Origin: an uncultured Lewinella sp. | GTDB taxonomy: Bacteria; Bacteroidota; Bacteroidia; Chitinophagales; Saprospiraceae | Direction of reading: 5' to 3' | Length of the DNA: 34,843 bases | NCBI GenBank assembly: GCA_937873655.1 | Contig: CALMYQ010000034.1 | Span: forward strand, 1 to 34,843 | Part shown: one piece after another, positions 1 through 7,172 of the stretch | Layout: each line of letters opens with the position of its first letter | How positions within the stretch are numbered: position 1 is the stretch's first letter | The notes under the pieces: generated by a model | Database searches by the model: none | Told to the model about the DNA's origin: nothing | What the model saw: the letters and a program-made list of their open reading frames with translations, nothing else | Program-made: the position numbers and the translations under genes

Positions 1-32
1 CAAAAATATTCGGCTGCCACTTTGATCAACAA

Positions 33-63
33 GTCAAGAAGCAACGGGAAGTTGCTACTTGAC
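33..63. repeat. hairpin repeat, copy A
   Basis: GTCAAGAAGCAAC, a five-base loop GGGAA, then GTTGCTACTTGAC: a 13-bp stem with a single mismatch. The same hairpin with small changes recurs at 337-367. Confidence 0.75.
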
Positions 64-221
64 AACCCCACAAAAGACCAAACGCAACGCCTTACGGACG
101 CCCGTCAATTATCAAAAACGCACTTAACGAAGACGGCGCGCGTGGCCGGACAGCAGTGACCGAGTATTCGCGGGCTTGGTCCAGTGGACCAAAGGCGCTG
201 CCCGAGTTTGCTGTCCTAGCG

Positions 222-269
222 TTTTTTTGGTTCCTTTTTTGGGGCAATGCCAAAAAAGGGACAAAAACC
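222..269. repeat. long T-tract/A-tract palindrome
   Basis: The left arm (222-242, T-rich, ending CCTTTTTTGG) and right arm (250-269, starting CCAAAAAAGGG) form a stem of about 20 bp with a few mismatches around a short GC-rich loop. Either strand gives a stem followed by a T-rich stretch, so it could act as a bidirectional terminator. It could equally be a dispersed palindromic element. No gene end lies next to it inside the window. Confidence 0.6.
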
Positions 270-336
270 AGAAGCAACAATCAGAAAATCAATATCTTAT
301 CAATCCAAAAATCAAACGCAACCAATGATTTTGAAA

Positions 337-367
337 GTCAAGGGGCAACGGAAAGTTGCTGCTTGAC
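337..367. repeat. hairpin repeat, copy B
   Basis: GTCAAGGGGCAAC, a five-base loop GGAAA, then GTTGCTGCTTGAC. It matches copy A in length, loop size and outer stem. The differences fall in the middle of the stem, giving one G-T pair and one mismatch. Confidence 0.75.
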
Positions 368-567
368 ACCAAAACCAGGCTGTTTTTTTCCTTTTTTATT
401 CCGAAGACAAACCGCAACTTCGACCATGGCCTGCGAGGGCGTTTCGATCAGGAACTAAAAAGCACAGGATGAAATCGGGATCAAATTGAACAGCTTACCT
501 CTCACCCTCCCCTTTTCCCATCATTTTTGATGAAAAGCAAAAAAAATAAAAAAAAGTTTTACAATTA

Positions 568-599
568 TTTGTTTGCATCACAGAATCCTCTTATCTTGC
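568..599 (+). promoter_or_regulatory. candidate Bacteroidota promoter of the S24 repressor
   Basis: TTTG at 568-571 and TATCTTGC at 592-599 are 20 bases apart, matching the TTTG/TAnnTTTG form with imperfections in the -7 box. Transcription would begin near 606, leaving a leader of about 40-55 bases. The AT-rich upstream DNA is consistent with a promoter. Confidence 0.45.
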
Positions 600-662
600 G
601 AAACAAATCATTGATTCTTGTTTTAAATTCTAAAATAATACAACATGATCAGAGAGGATAGA

Positions 663-1379
663 ATGGAGCTCAACGAGCGGTTTATCAAGGTTTTTAAATT
701 GCTCGAGGAACGCGGGGACATTATCCTGAATGACCGTGGAGGTAAAGGCCTAGGCGATTTCGCCCAGAAAGTGCTGGGCAACCGCGCCTACGGCCATATT
801 GTCCGGGCCTATCTCAACCCGGAGGATAAACGGTGCATCGATTACCGCCAGGCGCGCATCCTGTGCCGGGAGTACGGCGTCAACGAAGCCTTCCTCATTG
901 ACGGGATCGGCACGCCGTTCGGGATGGACCTGCCCCAGCAAATTCAACCCGTTCAGGTGGATCCCAAAGTGGGCAATATCCTGTTTACCTCAGTGGAAGC
1001 CTTCGCCGGTACAGCCGTCGACGCCAACAGCTTCGCCCAGGAAGACCTCGAATTCTTTACCATCCCCGGCCTCAGCGGAGCCGGCCTGGTCGCTTTCCCC
1101 ATCAACGGGAATTCCATGGAACCGGTCATCATGGACGGCGATGTCGTCGTCTGCCGCGAAATCAGCGGGATCAATGATATCCGGGACAATAAGATCTACG
1201 CCATCCGCAACAACGGCTCGCTATGGGTCAAGTACGTTCAACGCATTCAGAACAACAAAGGGCGCACCTCGCACCTCAAGCTGATCTCCGCCAACCACCT
1301 GGAGCACGATCCCTTCATCGAAGAAGTGAACGAATATACCCGGCTCTATCAGGTGATCCGACGGATCAGCGACCTGTAA
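663..1379 (+). CDS. XRE/LexA-like repressor with S24 self-cleaving peptidase domain
   Basis: A DNA-binding repressor that can inactivate itself by cleaving its own chain, in the LexA/phage CI manner. The N-terminal ~85 residues look like a helix-turn-helix region; the C-terminal part is a peptidase S24 fold. Numbered from the upstream ATG at 645, the nucleophile serine is S157 in NGNSMEP and the general-base lysine is K196 in WVKYVQ. An Ala-Gly pair, A121-G122, lies 35-36 residues before the serine, the spacing of the LexA scissile bond, so the protein looks cleavage-competent. I prefer the ATG at 663 because AGAGGA sits just before it; the in-frame ATG at 645 would add six residues. The gene stands alone with its own promoter and terminator. 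Its targets are unknown: it may be the SOS repressor or another stress regulator. Confidence 0.85.
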   Translation: MELNERFIKVFKLLEERGDIILNDRGGKGLGDFAQKVLGNRAYGHIVRAYLNPEDKRCIDYRQARILCREYGVNEAFLIDGIGTPFGMDLPQQIQPVQVDPKVGNILFTSVEAFAGTAVDANSFAQEDLEFFTIPGLSGAGLVAFPINGNSMEPVIMDGDVVVCREISGINDIRDNKIYAIRNNGSLWVKYVQRIQNNKGRTSHLKLISANHLEHDPFIEEVNEYTRLYQVIRRISDL

Positions 1380-1460
1380 ACCCTGAATTTATACCGGCCG
1401 GGGAGGCCTTCCAGCCTTGCCCCCCATCCCAAAAAATTACTTTTATCCTGCTGTGCTTTA

Positions 1461-1497
1461 AACCTTCCGGAGCGATCCGGAAGGTTTTCTTTTATCC
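1461..1497 (+). terminator. intrinsic terminator of the S24 repressor gene
   Basis: AACCTTCCGG, loop AGCGAT, CCGGAAGGTT, then TTCTTTT: a perfect 10-bp stem followed by a T-rich tail, 80 bases after the repressor stop codon. It separates that gene from the FKBP gene. Confidence 0.9.
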
Positions 1498-1513
1498 CCA
1501 AAACCGCCCAGGT

Positions 1514-1545
1514 TGCTTTTTATCGTGAAAAAATGTGACCTTTGC
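1514..1545 (+). promoter_or_regulatory. candidate promoter of the FKBP gene
   Basis: TTG at 1514-1516, 20 bases, then TGACCTTTG ending at 1545. This is close to the Bacteroidota TTG/TAnnTTTG promoter. It predicts a transcript start near 1552 and a short leader to the ATG at 1573. It also argues against starting the protein at the upstream ATG at 1513, which would lie inside the promoter. Confidence 0.6.
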
Positions 1546-1572
1546 CCTTTATTCACAAAAACAGACCTGCCG

Positions 1573-2229
1573 ATGAACCTTTTCAGGATTGTTTTGCCTG
1601 TTTTGGCATGCTGTCTTTCCCTCAACTTTTTAACCGCACAACAGAATATGGATTCACTCAGTTACAGCCTGGGCGTGCTCATCGCTCAAAACCTCAAACA
1701 ACAGGGCCTCACAAAAGTGGATCCTGCCTCCGTAGCCCAGGGCGTTGCCGATATGCTCAACGGCACGCCTGCAATGGATATCAACGCCTGCAACCAGATC
1801 GTTCAGGAAGAAATGGAGGCCGGCCAATCACGCCAATATGAAGGTAATATTGAAGCCGGTAAAAAATTCCTGGCTGAAAACGCCAAAAAGGAAGGCGTCA
1901 CTACCCTTCCCAGCGGCCTTCAATACGAAGTGCTCAAAAAAGGCGACGGCCCCCAACCCACCAAATCAGACAAGGTCACCGTCCACTACCACGGCACCCT
2001 CCTCGACGGTACCGTTTTCGACAGCTCCGTTGAACGCGGAACCCCCGCTACCTTCGGCGTTACCCAGGTGATCCAGGGCTGGGTCGAAGCGCTCCAACTG
2101 ATGCACGTCGGCGATAAATGGAAGCTGTTTATTCCATCCGACCTGGCTTACGGAAGCCGCGCTGCCGGCCCCAAGATCGGCCCCTACTCCACCCTCATCT
2201 TTGAAGTGGAGCTGCTCAAGATCAATTGA
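1573..2229 (+). CDS. exported FKBP-type peptidyl-prolyl cis-trans isomerase
   Basis: Catalyses proline cis-trans isomerisation to help proteins fold, here outside the cytoplasm. The 218-residue protein opens with a signal peptide (about residues 1-22, ending LTAQ), then an FKBP N-terminal dimerisation segment (about 25-110), then the FKBP catalytic domain (about 118-217). The pocket residues are present: Y139 in VHYHG, F149-D150 in VFDSS, F161, V166-I167 and W170 in VIQGW, Y193 in AYGS and F210 in LIFEVEL. The length matches the FkpA/Mip-like class. The start at 1573 is chosen because the signal peptide begins there and the promoter lies just upstream. A lipobox reading around C13 is possible but less likely than signal peptidase I cleavage. 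Confidence 0.92.
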   Translation: MNLFRIVLPVLACCLSLNFLTAQQNMDSLSYSLGVLIAQNLKQQGLTKVDPASVAQGVADMLNGTPAMDINACNQIVQEEMEAGQSRQYEGNIEAGKKFLAENAKKEGVTTLPSGLQYEVLKKGDGPQPTKSDKVTVHYHGTLLDGTVFDSSVERGTPATFGVTQVIQGWVEALQLMHVGDKWKLFIPSDLAYGSRAAGPKIGPYSTLIFEVELLKIN

Positions 2230-2448
2230 GGCTGGTTGTTAGTCGTTAGTCGTAAGTGGGGATCCTGAGCGGAGTCGAAGTTAAGTCGTAAGCCTTTAGG
2301 TGTAAGGCGGGAAGATGCGATGACCGGCGAAAGTAACCAGTTGGCAGTCTCCAGTTGGCAGTCTCCGTCCGCCATAGCTCTTGAAGAACAACGGCGGGCA
2401 GTATCGAGTATCAAGCATCCAGTATCGAGTATCAAGCATCCAGCTACC
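2230..2448. repeat. trmD leader made of short tandem repeats
   Basis: The 219 bases between the FKBP and trmD genes are mostly duplications: TTAGTCG twice (2239-2252), a 14-bp CCAGTTGGCAGTCT twice (2337-2364), and a 21-bp unit twice (2400-2420 and 2421-2441) ending eight bases before the trmD ATG. The word GGATCCTGAGCGGAGTCGAA lies near 2260. From 2371 a degenerate CCGCC...GGCGG hairpin resembles the dispersed family seen elsewhere in the window. The frame in phase with trmD stays open back to 2320, but its protein is just the translated repeat. Confidence 0.75.
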
Positions 2449-3135
2449 ATGCACATCGACATCATCACCGTACATCCCGAACTCCTGGCCGGCCCTTTCG
2501 ACCACTCCATCATGAAAAGGGCGCGCGACAAGGGGCTGCTTGAGGTCAACCTCATCGACCTCCGGCATTACGGACAGGGGAAACACCTCCAGGTCGACGA
2601 CTACCAGTTCGGCGGCGGAGCAGGTATGGTGATGATGGTCGAACCGCTCGTCAATTGCATCGAAGCCTTGCAGAAAAACCGCCGGTACGACGAGGTCATC
2701 TACCTCACTCCCGACGGGCAAAGGCTGGAACAGCGCACGTGCAACCGCCTCTCCATGAAGGAAAACCTCCTCATAATCTGCGGCCACTATAAAGGCATCG
2801 ATGAGCGGGTTCGCGAACACTTCGTCACCCTCGAAATTTCCATCGGCGACTATGTGCTTTCCGGCGGTGAACTGGCGGCCGCGGTACTCGTAGATGCCCT
2901 CGGCCGGCTGCTTCCCGGAGTACTCAACGACGAGACTTCCGCCCTGTTCGACTCCTTTCAGGACGACCTCCTGGCCCCCCCTGTATATACCCGCCCCGCC
3001 GAATACCGGGGATGGAAGGTGCCTGACGTCCTGCTCGGAGGCAATTTTGCCCAAATCGAGGCCTGGCGCCACGAACAGGCGCTCGACCGAACCCGGAAAC
3101 GAAGACCTGACCTTTTAAGCCATGATGATGAATAA
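2449..3135 (+). CDS. trmD: tRNA (guanine-N1)-methyltransferase TrmD
   Basis: Methylates G37 of tRNAs next to the anticodon using S-adenosylmethionine, which prevents +1 frameshifting; cytoplasmic and usually essential. The 228-residue protein has the SPOUT trefoil-knot signatures: GGGAGM at 55-60, [11 protein letters not shown] at 111-121 and [11 protein letters not shown] at 131-141. The catalytic-region arginine and aspartate are present as R153 (LGRLLPG) and D168 (FDSF). The late family motif usually written GGNHAKI reads GGNFAQI here, so its histidine is replaced by phenylalanine. The start [10 protein letters not shown] is the standard TrmD N-terminus; the in-frame extension upstream is repeat DNA. 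The 3' end overlaps the biotin carrier gene by 14 bases. Confidence is high. Confidence 0.97.
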   Translation: MHIDIITVHPELLAGPFDHSIMKRARDKGLLEVNLIDLRHYGQGKHLQVDDYQFGGGAGMVMMVEPLVNCIEALQKNRRYDEVIYLTPDGQRLEQRTCNRLSMKENLLIICGHYKGIDERVREHFVTLEISIGDYVLSGGELAAAVLVDALGRLLPGVLNDETSALFDSFQDDLLAPPVYTRPAEYRGWKVPDVLLGGNFAQIEAWRHEQALDRTRKRRPDLLSHDDE

Positions 3136-3607
3136 CAACCTGAAAATACTCGTCAACGACCAGTGGGAATGGGACGCCGCTTCCATCGGCGAAGCTGACC
3201 TGATACCCGACGGCGATAACCGCTTTCACCTCATTCGCGGGGGGAAAACCTACCACGCCGAATTGCTGGCAGCCGACCTGGATAACCGATCCTATACCAT
3301 TCGCATAGGCGGTGAAAATTTCACCGTTCGACTGGAAAACGAACTGGACCAATTGATCAACCAAATGGGGCTCAAGGCCGGAAAAGCCCACGTCATGAAA
3401 GACGTCAGGGCGCCTATGCCCGGATTGGTGCTGCAACTCCTGGTCAACCCGGGTGACAAGGTCGCCAAAGACGACCCGCTGCTCATCCTGGAAGCCATGA
3501 AAATGGAGAACGTGCTCAAAGCCACCGGTGAAGGAACCGTCAAATCGTTACGGGTAAAAAAAGGCGCCGTCGTAGAAAAAGGCGCCGTGCTCCTGGAAAT
3601 GGAGTGA
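3122..3607 (+). CDS. biotin carboxyl carrier protein (biotin/lipoyl-attachment domain)
   Basis: Carries the biotin arm of an acyl-CoA carboxylase (acetyl- or propionyl-CoA type). Residues from about 94 to 161 form the biotinyl domain, with the biotinylated lysine K127 in EAMKMEN and the PMPG turn at 98-101. The first 85 residues match the small beta-rich linker seen before the biotinyl domain in free-standing Bacteroidota carriers. The biotin carboxylase and carboxyltransferase subunits are not in this window. The start is one of three consecutive ATG codons (3122, 3125, 3128) and lies inside the end of trmD, suggesting translational coupling. The EAMKMEN form favours biotin over lipoate. Confidence 0.9.
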   Translation: MMMNNNLKILVNDQWEWDAASIGEADLIPDGDNRFHLIRGGKTYHAELLAADLDNRSYTIRIGGENFTVRLENELDQLINQMGLKAGKAHVMKDVRAPMPGLVLQLLVNPGDKVAKDDPLLILEAMKMENVLKATGEGTVKSLRVKKGAVVEKGAVLLEME

Positions 3608-3644
3608 TCGCTTGTGTTTCCGTTTCACTACAAAATTACGCCAT

Positions 3645-4022
3645 ATGAGTTCTGCTTTCCTTGGCCTGAGGACCGCCATTTATCGCGTTCGGGACATCGA
3701 AAAAGCCAAAGCCTGGTACAGCGAGGTTTTCGGCGTTCAACCCTATTTTGACCAGCCTTTTTATGTCGGATTCGAGATCGGCGGATTCGAATTGGGCCTC
3801 CAGCCGCTGGAAGGCAATACGGAAAGCCCCAAATCCGACAGCGTCCTGACCTATTGGGGGGTCGAACACGTCAGAACGGTCTACGATCGCCTGCTGGATC
3901 TGGGCGCCACCCCGCACGAAGAACCCGTGAACGTCGGCGGCCCCATCGAGGTGGCATCGGTCAAGGATCCCTGGGACAATATCATCGGCATCATTTATAA
4001 CCCGGAGTTTAAAATAAAGTAA
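3645..4022 (+). CDS. VOC (glyoxalase/bleomycin-resistance fold) family protein
   Basis: A 125-residue, single-module vicinal-oxygen-chelate protein. The beta-alpha-beta-beta-beta pattern is visible: RTAIYRVRDIEKAKAWYSEV at the start, a GFEIGGFELGLQP strand pair, then WGVEHVRTVYDRLLDLGA and VKDPWDNIIGIIYNPEF at the end. This family includes glyoxalases, dioxygenases and antibiotic-binding proteins, and sequence alone does not fix the substrate. The start MSSAFLG at 3645 is preferred over 3612 because the extra 11 residues are not family-like. It sits in the trmD run, six bases before the reductase gene, and could act in the same pathway as that enzyme. Confidence 0.85.
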   Translation: MSSAFLGLRTAIYRVRDIEKAKAWYSEVFGVQPYFDQPFYVGFEIGGFELGLQPLEGNTESPKSDSVLTYWGVEHVRTVYDRLLDLGATPHEEPVNVGGPIEVASVKDPWDNIIGIIYNPEFKIK

Positions 4023-4028
4023 ACGCTC

Positions 4029-5036
4029 ATGCAAAACCGGCAAATTCGCCTCGCCAGTCGCCCGATAGGGTTGCCTGTTCCGGAAAACTGGTCATTGGTA
4101 ACGGAAGAAGTCCCTCAGCTGGAAGACGGCGACGTGCTCGTCAAGATCGAGCTGATATCCATGGACCCCGCGATGAGGGGCTGGATGAACGATAGGCCTT
4201 CCTATGCTCCGCCCGTTCAGATCGGGGCGGTGATGCGGGCCGGAGCCGGCGGCGTTGTGGTTGAATCCAGACACAAGGATTTCAACCCCGGAGACCATGT
4301 GATCGGAACGATCGGCGCGCAGGAATACTACCTCGCACGAAACGGCAAGGGCATTACCCGCGTAGATACCCGGTTGGCGCCGTTGTCCATTCACATGGGG
4401 GTTTTGGGAATGGCCGGACTAACGGCCTATTTTGGCCTGCTGGAAGTCGGCGCCCTGAAACCCGGCGAAATGGTGGTGGTGTCGGGTGCGGCCGGCGCGG
4501 TGGGGTCGGCTGTCGGGCAGATAGCGAAAATCAAGGGCGCCCGCGCAGTCGGGATTGCCGGGGGACCGGAAAAATGCCGGTACATTGTCGAGGAATTGGG
4601 CTTTGACGCAGCCATTGATTACCAGGCTCAGGATTGGAAAACGGCTTTACGGCAAGCCTGTCCGGAAGGGCTCGATGTCTATTTCGATAATGTGGGCGGA
4701 GAAATGCTCAATACCTGCCTGACCATGCTCCGGATGAAGGCCCGCGTGGTCATTTGCGGAGCCATTTCGCAATACAACAGCGAAACCAGAACGGAAGGCC
4801 CGTCCAACTATATGGCCTTGCTGGTGAGCAGAGCCAGGATGGAAGGCTTTCTGGTGTTTGACTATGCGAACCAATACCGGGCCGCGCTCAGCGAAATGGC
4901 CGGCTGGGTGACGGAAGGCCGGTTGAAATCGCGTGAATCCATTGTTGAGGGCAGCCTTGAAGATTTCAACAGCACCTTCCTTCGGTTATTTGACGGCAAC
5001 AAGCTCGGCAAATTGCTGCTCCGTATTGCAGGATGA
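4029..5036 (+). CDS. NADP-dependent MDR oxidoreductase (CurA / leukotriene B4 12-hydroxydehydrogenase-like)
   Basis: A 335-residue zinc-free medium-chain reductase that uses NADPH to reduce the double bond of alpha,beta-unsaturated carbonyls. The N-terminal GroES-like domain contains MDPAMRGWM, a hallmark of this subfamily, and EYYLARNGKG. The Rossmann domain carries the nucleotide loop VVSGAAGAVGSAVGQIAK and the signature YFDNVGGEMLN. No structural-zinc cysteine cluster is visible, as expected for the subgroup. The length equals the family norm. The gene starts six bases after the VOC gene and ends four bases before the convergent response-regulator gene. Exact substrates cannot be assigned. 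Confidence 0.92.
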   Translation: MQNRQIRLASRPIGLPVPENWSLVTEEVPQLEDGDVLVKIELISMDPAMRGWMNDRPSYAPPVQIGAVMRAGAGGVVVESRHKDFNPGDHVIGTIGAQEYYLARNGKGITRVDTRLAPLSIHMGVLGMAGLTAYFGLLEVGALKPGEMVVVSGAAGAVGSAVGQIAKIKGARAVGIAGGPEKCRYIVEELGFDAAIDYQAQDWKTALRQACPEGLDVYFDNVGGEMLNTCLTMLRMKARVVICGAISQYNSETRTEGPSNYMALLVSRARMEGFLVFDYANQYRAALSEMAGWVTEGRLKSRESIVEGSLEDFNSTFLRLFDGNKLGKLLLRIAG

Positions 5037-5040
5037 ACCC

Positions 5041-5718
5041 TCAAAAAGAAACCGGCGGCAGGTTGACCAACTGTTTCTGAATGGCGAATACCACCAGTCC
5101 GGCCGTGTTCCGGCAACCCAGCTTCTCCAGCAGGTTGTTCCGGTGCCCGTCCACCGTCCTTGGGCTGATGAACAGTTTGTCCGCGATTTCTGAGGTGGTG
5201 TATTGTTCGCAGATCAATTGCAGGATCTCTTGTTCGCGGGTGGTGATCTCCACTTCGAAGACCGGTTTGGGTTTGGGGGCGTGCGGCGCCATGACGTGCT
5301 CCCGGATCACTTCCATGACGGGGCCGCTGTAATAAAACCCTTTCTGCTGCACCTCCCTGATGGTCATGATCACTTCATCCGGGTCGGTATTTTTGGCCAG
5401 GTAGGCGCCGGCCCCGATCTCAATCATATTGACGATAAAGGCTTTGCTGAAATAAGTGGAAAGGACGACGATGCGGATATCCGGGTACTTTTCGCGGATA
5501 ACCTTTGCTGCTTCTATGCCGGTAAGCCGCGGCATTTTCAAGTCCAGCAGCAATACTTCGGGCAAAGGGTCGGCCGATGCGAGTTTATCCAGCAGGTTCT
5601 GGCCGTCTTCGGCTTCCCAAAGGACATCCAGCCCTTCGGCTTCTTCCAGCAGCGAACGCAACCCCTTTCGAAACAGGGCCTCATCATCAGTCAGGGCAAT
5701 TCGGATCGATTGAATCAT
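5041..5718 (-). CDS. NarL/LuxR-type response regulator
   Basis: A 225-residue DNA-binding regulator that is phosphorylated by its partner kinase. The receiver domain (1-125) has the acidic pair D11-D12, the phospho-acceptor D59 in LLLDLKMP, the switch residue S87 in VLST, and K109 in AYLAKN. The LuxR-type helix-turn-helix lies at about 156-218 (TTREQEILQLICEQYTTSEI, then ISPRTVDGHRNNLLEKLGC). It follows the histidine kinase by 14 bases on the same strand, so the two are a cognate pair. The target promoters cannot be told from here, and no autoregulatory site was identified. Confidence 0.95.
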   Translation of the reverse strand: MIQSIRIALTDDEALFRKGLRSLLEEAEGLDVLWEAEDGQNLLDKLASADPLPEVLLLDLKMPRLTGIEAAKVIREKYPDIRIVVLSTYFSKAFIVNMIEIGAGAYLAKNTDPDEVIMTIREVQQKGFYYSGPVMEVIREHVMAPHAPKPKPVFEVEITTREQEILQLICEQYTTSEIADKLFISPRTVDGHRNNLLEKLGCRNTAGLVVFAIQKQLVNLPPVSF

Positions 5719-5732
5719 GATCTCCTGATTTA

Positions 5733-6539
5733 TTATTCGTCTTCAACTAAAGATATGACGGATATTTCCGCCTTGATGCCTTTTCCTGGTTCTGAGTCGA
5801 GTTTCCATTTGCCGTTGATCATGCTGATCCGGCTTTCCAGGTTTTTAAGTCCGAGGCCCGTTCTTTTGACATATTCGGGTTGGAATCCGGAGCCGTCATC
5901 CCGGTAACGCAGCAGGATTTTACCGGGTTGGACGTCCAACTGGATCCAGATATTGGGGGCATTGCCGTGTTTGATGGAATTGCTGACGAGTTCCTGGACA
6001 ATCCGGAAAAGATTGATTTCGATCTTGGGGTCCGGGATCCGCGTTTGACTGGTGAATTCAAGGTGGATTTGCACGCTGCCGGCCCGGTTATAGGCTTCGC
6101 TCAGCTCCTTGAGGGCCGCCTGGAGGCCGAAGGATTCGAGGGTGGGGGGCAGCAGGTCGTGGGAGATCCGCCGGGTGGTTTCAATGGTCTGGGCGATGAG
6201 GCCGCTGATCTCGTCAAATGTGCCGGTGGATTCCTGGCTGGCGTTGACGGTCTTTTTCAGCCGGTGCAGGTTGAGGTGGAGGACATTGAGGTTGGACCCT
6301 ACCTCGTCGTGCAGGTCCTTGGCAATGCGGCGGCGCTCCTGCTCCTGGGCCATTAACGTGCCGCTGAGCAGCTCCTGCTGATGCTGAATTTGCAATTCCT
6401 GGCGTTGATTTTTCTCCTGGAGCAGTTTTTTTTGGGAAAAATTGGCAAACAAAACGAATGCCATCGCCAGGGCTACCATGATGAGTATCCCTATGGCCAT
6501 GAAGAAGAAGATTTCGTTTGCCGAAGAACTGTCAAGCAT
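5733..6539 (-). CDS. sensor histidine kinase, HisKA_3/NarX-type
   Basis: A 268-residue membrane kinase. One transmembrane helix (about 11-34) is followed by a coiled-coil stretch (36-65), the dimerisation/phospho-acceptor region with H77 in KDLHDEVGSNL, and an ATP-binding HATPase_c domain with N187 in ELVSNSIKHG, DDGSGF at 214-219 and GLGLKNLESRI at 228-238. There is no recognisable extracytoplasmic sensor domain, so signal sensing is probably supplied by the 7-TM protein or lipoprotein encoded just upstream. The first ATG (6539) lies 49 bases inside the end of the 7-TM gene; a second ATG at 6500 would shorten the overlap but cut into the membrane helix. It pairs with the NarL-type regulator downstream. 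Confidence 0.93.
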   Translation of the reverse strand: MLDSSSANEIFFFMAIGILIMVALAMAFVLFANFSQKKLLQEKNQRQELQIQHQQELLSGTLMAQEQERRRIAKDLHDEVGSNLNVLHLNLHRLKKTVNASQESTGTFDEISGLIAQTIETTRRISHDLLPPTLESFGLQAALKELSEAYNRAGSVQIHLEFTSQTRIPDPKIEINLFRIVQELVSNSIKHGNAPNIWIQLDVQPGKILLRYRDDGSGFQPEYVKRTGLGLKNLESRISMINGKWKLDSEPGKGIKAEISVISLVEDE

Positions 6540-7171
6540 AATCCTGTCAAGACCAATAACTGGAAGACTACATTCAGGCCGGCATTGAACGCCCAGAAAC
6601 CGCGGTGCATCCGCATGTCGTTGGCCTGGATAAAATTGGTGAACATAAAGATAAACAGACTTCCGGAATAGTAAAGCAACACAGCCGAATTAATGAGTCG
6701 CAGGGGCCGGTCGCTTCTTTTGAGCTCCGCTTCACTGTCGAAGGACATTTGGTAAAAATACCAGACCGCGTAAATGATCAGGATCAGGTGGACAGTGCAC
6801 TTGGCAATGCTGTTAAACGAATGAATGCTTTGAATAAAGGTGGAATTGACAATCAGGAAAGAGACGACCAAGCCGAAAAACAGGTAGAAATATCGCTTGT
6901 GTTCTGTCAGGAAACGAATCAGGTGATAGTAGAAGAAGGAGAAAAAAATGAATTCACCGAAAGTGAACAGGTGGAGTAAGGGCAGATTGTTGATTTTTTT
7001 TGAAAACAGGTAACCGGCCAACAGTTCGACGGCCAGGTCAAAGACCAGAAAATAACCCAGTACCCGCAGCGCCATGGGCAACTGCCGGTACCGGGCCAGC
7101 CAGATCAGTACTGAAAGGGTTAGACACCCCTTGATCAAAAAGCTGAAAATTGTTGCTAGAGATCCGACCAT
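6491..7171 (-). CDS. seven-transmembrane protein of unknown function, probable sensor partner
   Basis: A 226-residue integral membrane protein with about seven hydrophobic helices (for example GYFLVFDLAVELLAGYLF, FTFGEFIFFSFFYYHLI, YLFFGLVVSFLIVNSTFI, LLYYSGSLFIFMFTNFI) and almost no soluble domain. I recognise no named family. I set the start at 7171 because this ATG sits one base after the stop codon of the lipoprotein gene (TGATATG), a coupled arrangement, and the longer frame upstream only re-reads the lipoprotein gene. Its end overlaps the kinase gene. The kinase has a single TM helix and no sensor, so this protein probably supplies the membrane input; that is inference from gene order. 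Confidence 0.8.
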   Translation of the reverse strand: MVGSLATIFSFLIKGCLTLSVLIWLARYRQLPMALRVLGYFLVFDLAVELLAGYLFSKKINNLPLLHLFTFGEFIFFSFFYYHLIRFLTEHKRYFYLFFGLVVSFLIVNSTFIQSIHSFNSIAKCTVHLILIIYAVWYFYQMSFDSEAELKRSDRPLRLINSAVLLYYSGSLFIFMFTNFIQANDMRMHRGFWAFNAGLNVVFQLLVLTGLCLTVLRQTKSSSSWP

Positions 7172-7172
7172 A

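Larger units (their letters stand above)
1..567. other. gene-free left end with hairpin repeats
   Basis: I find no convincing gene here. The short open frames on both strands are low-complexity and lie across a long T-tract/A-tract palindrome, so they look fortuitous. What the stretch does hold is two related hairpins about 300 bases apart (33-63 and 337-367), a larger palindrome between them (222-269), and scattered words built on GCAAC. From about 530 the DNA becomes A-rich and leads into the promoter of the S24 repressor. Confidence 0.6.

Noticed and set aside
92..458. Open frames of 62 and 100 codons on opposite strands at the left end.
   Set aside because: Both run through the T/A-tract palindrome, have low-complexity content and no promoter or family resemblance.
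2296..3072. A 258-codon minus-strand frame.
   Set aside because: It is the antisense shadow of trmD, which has strong family motifs.
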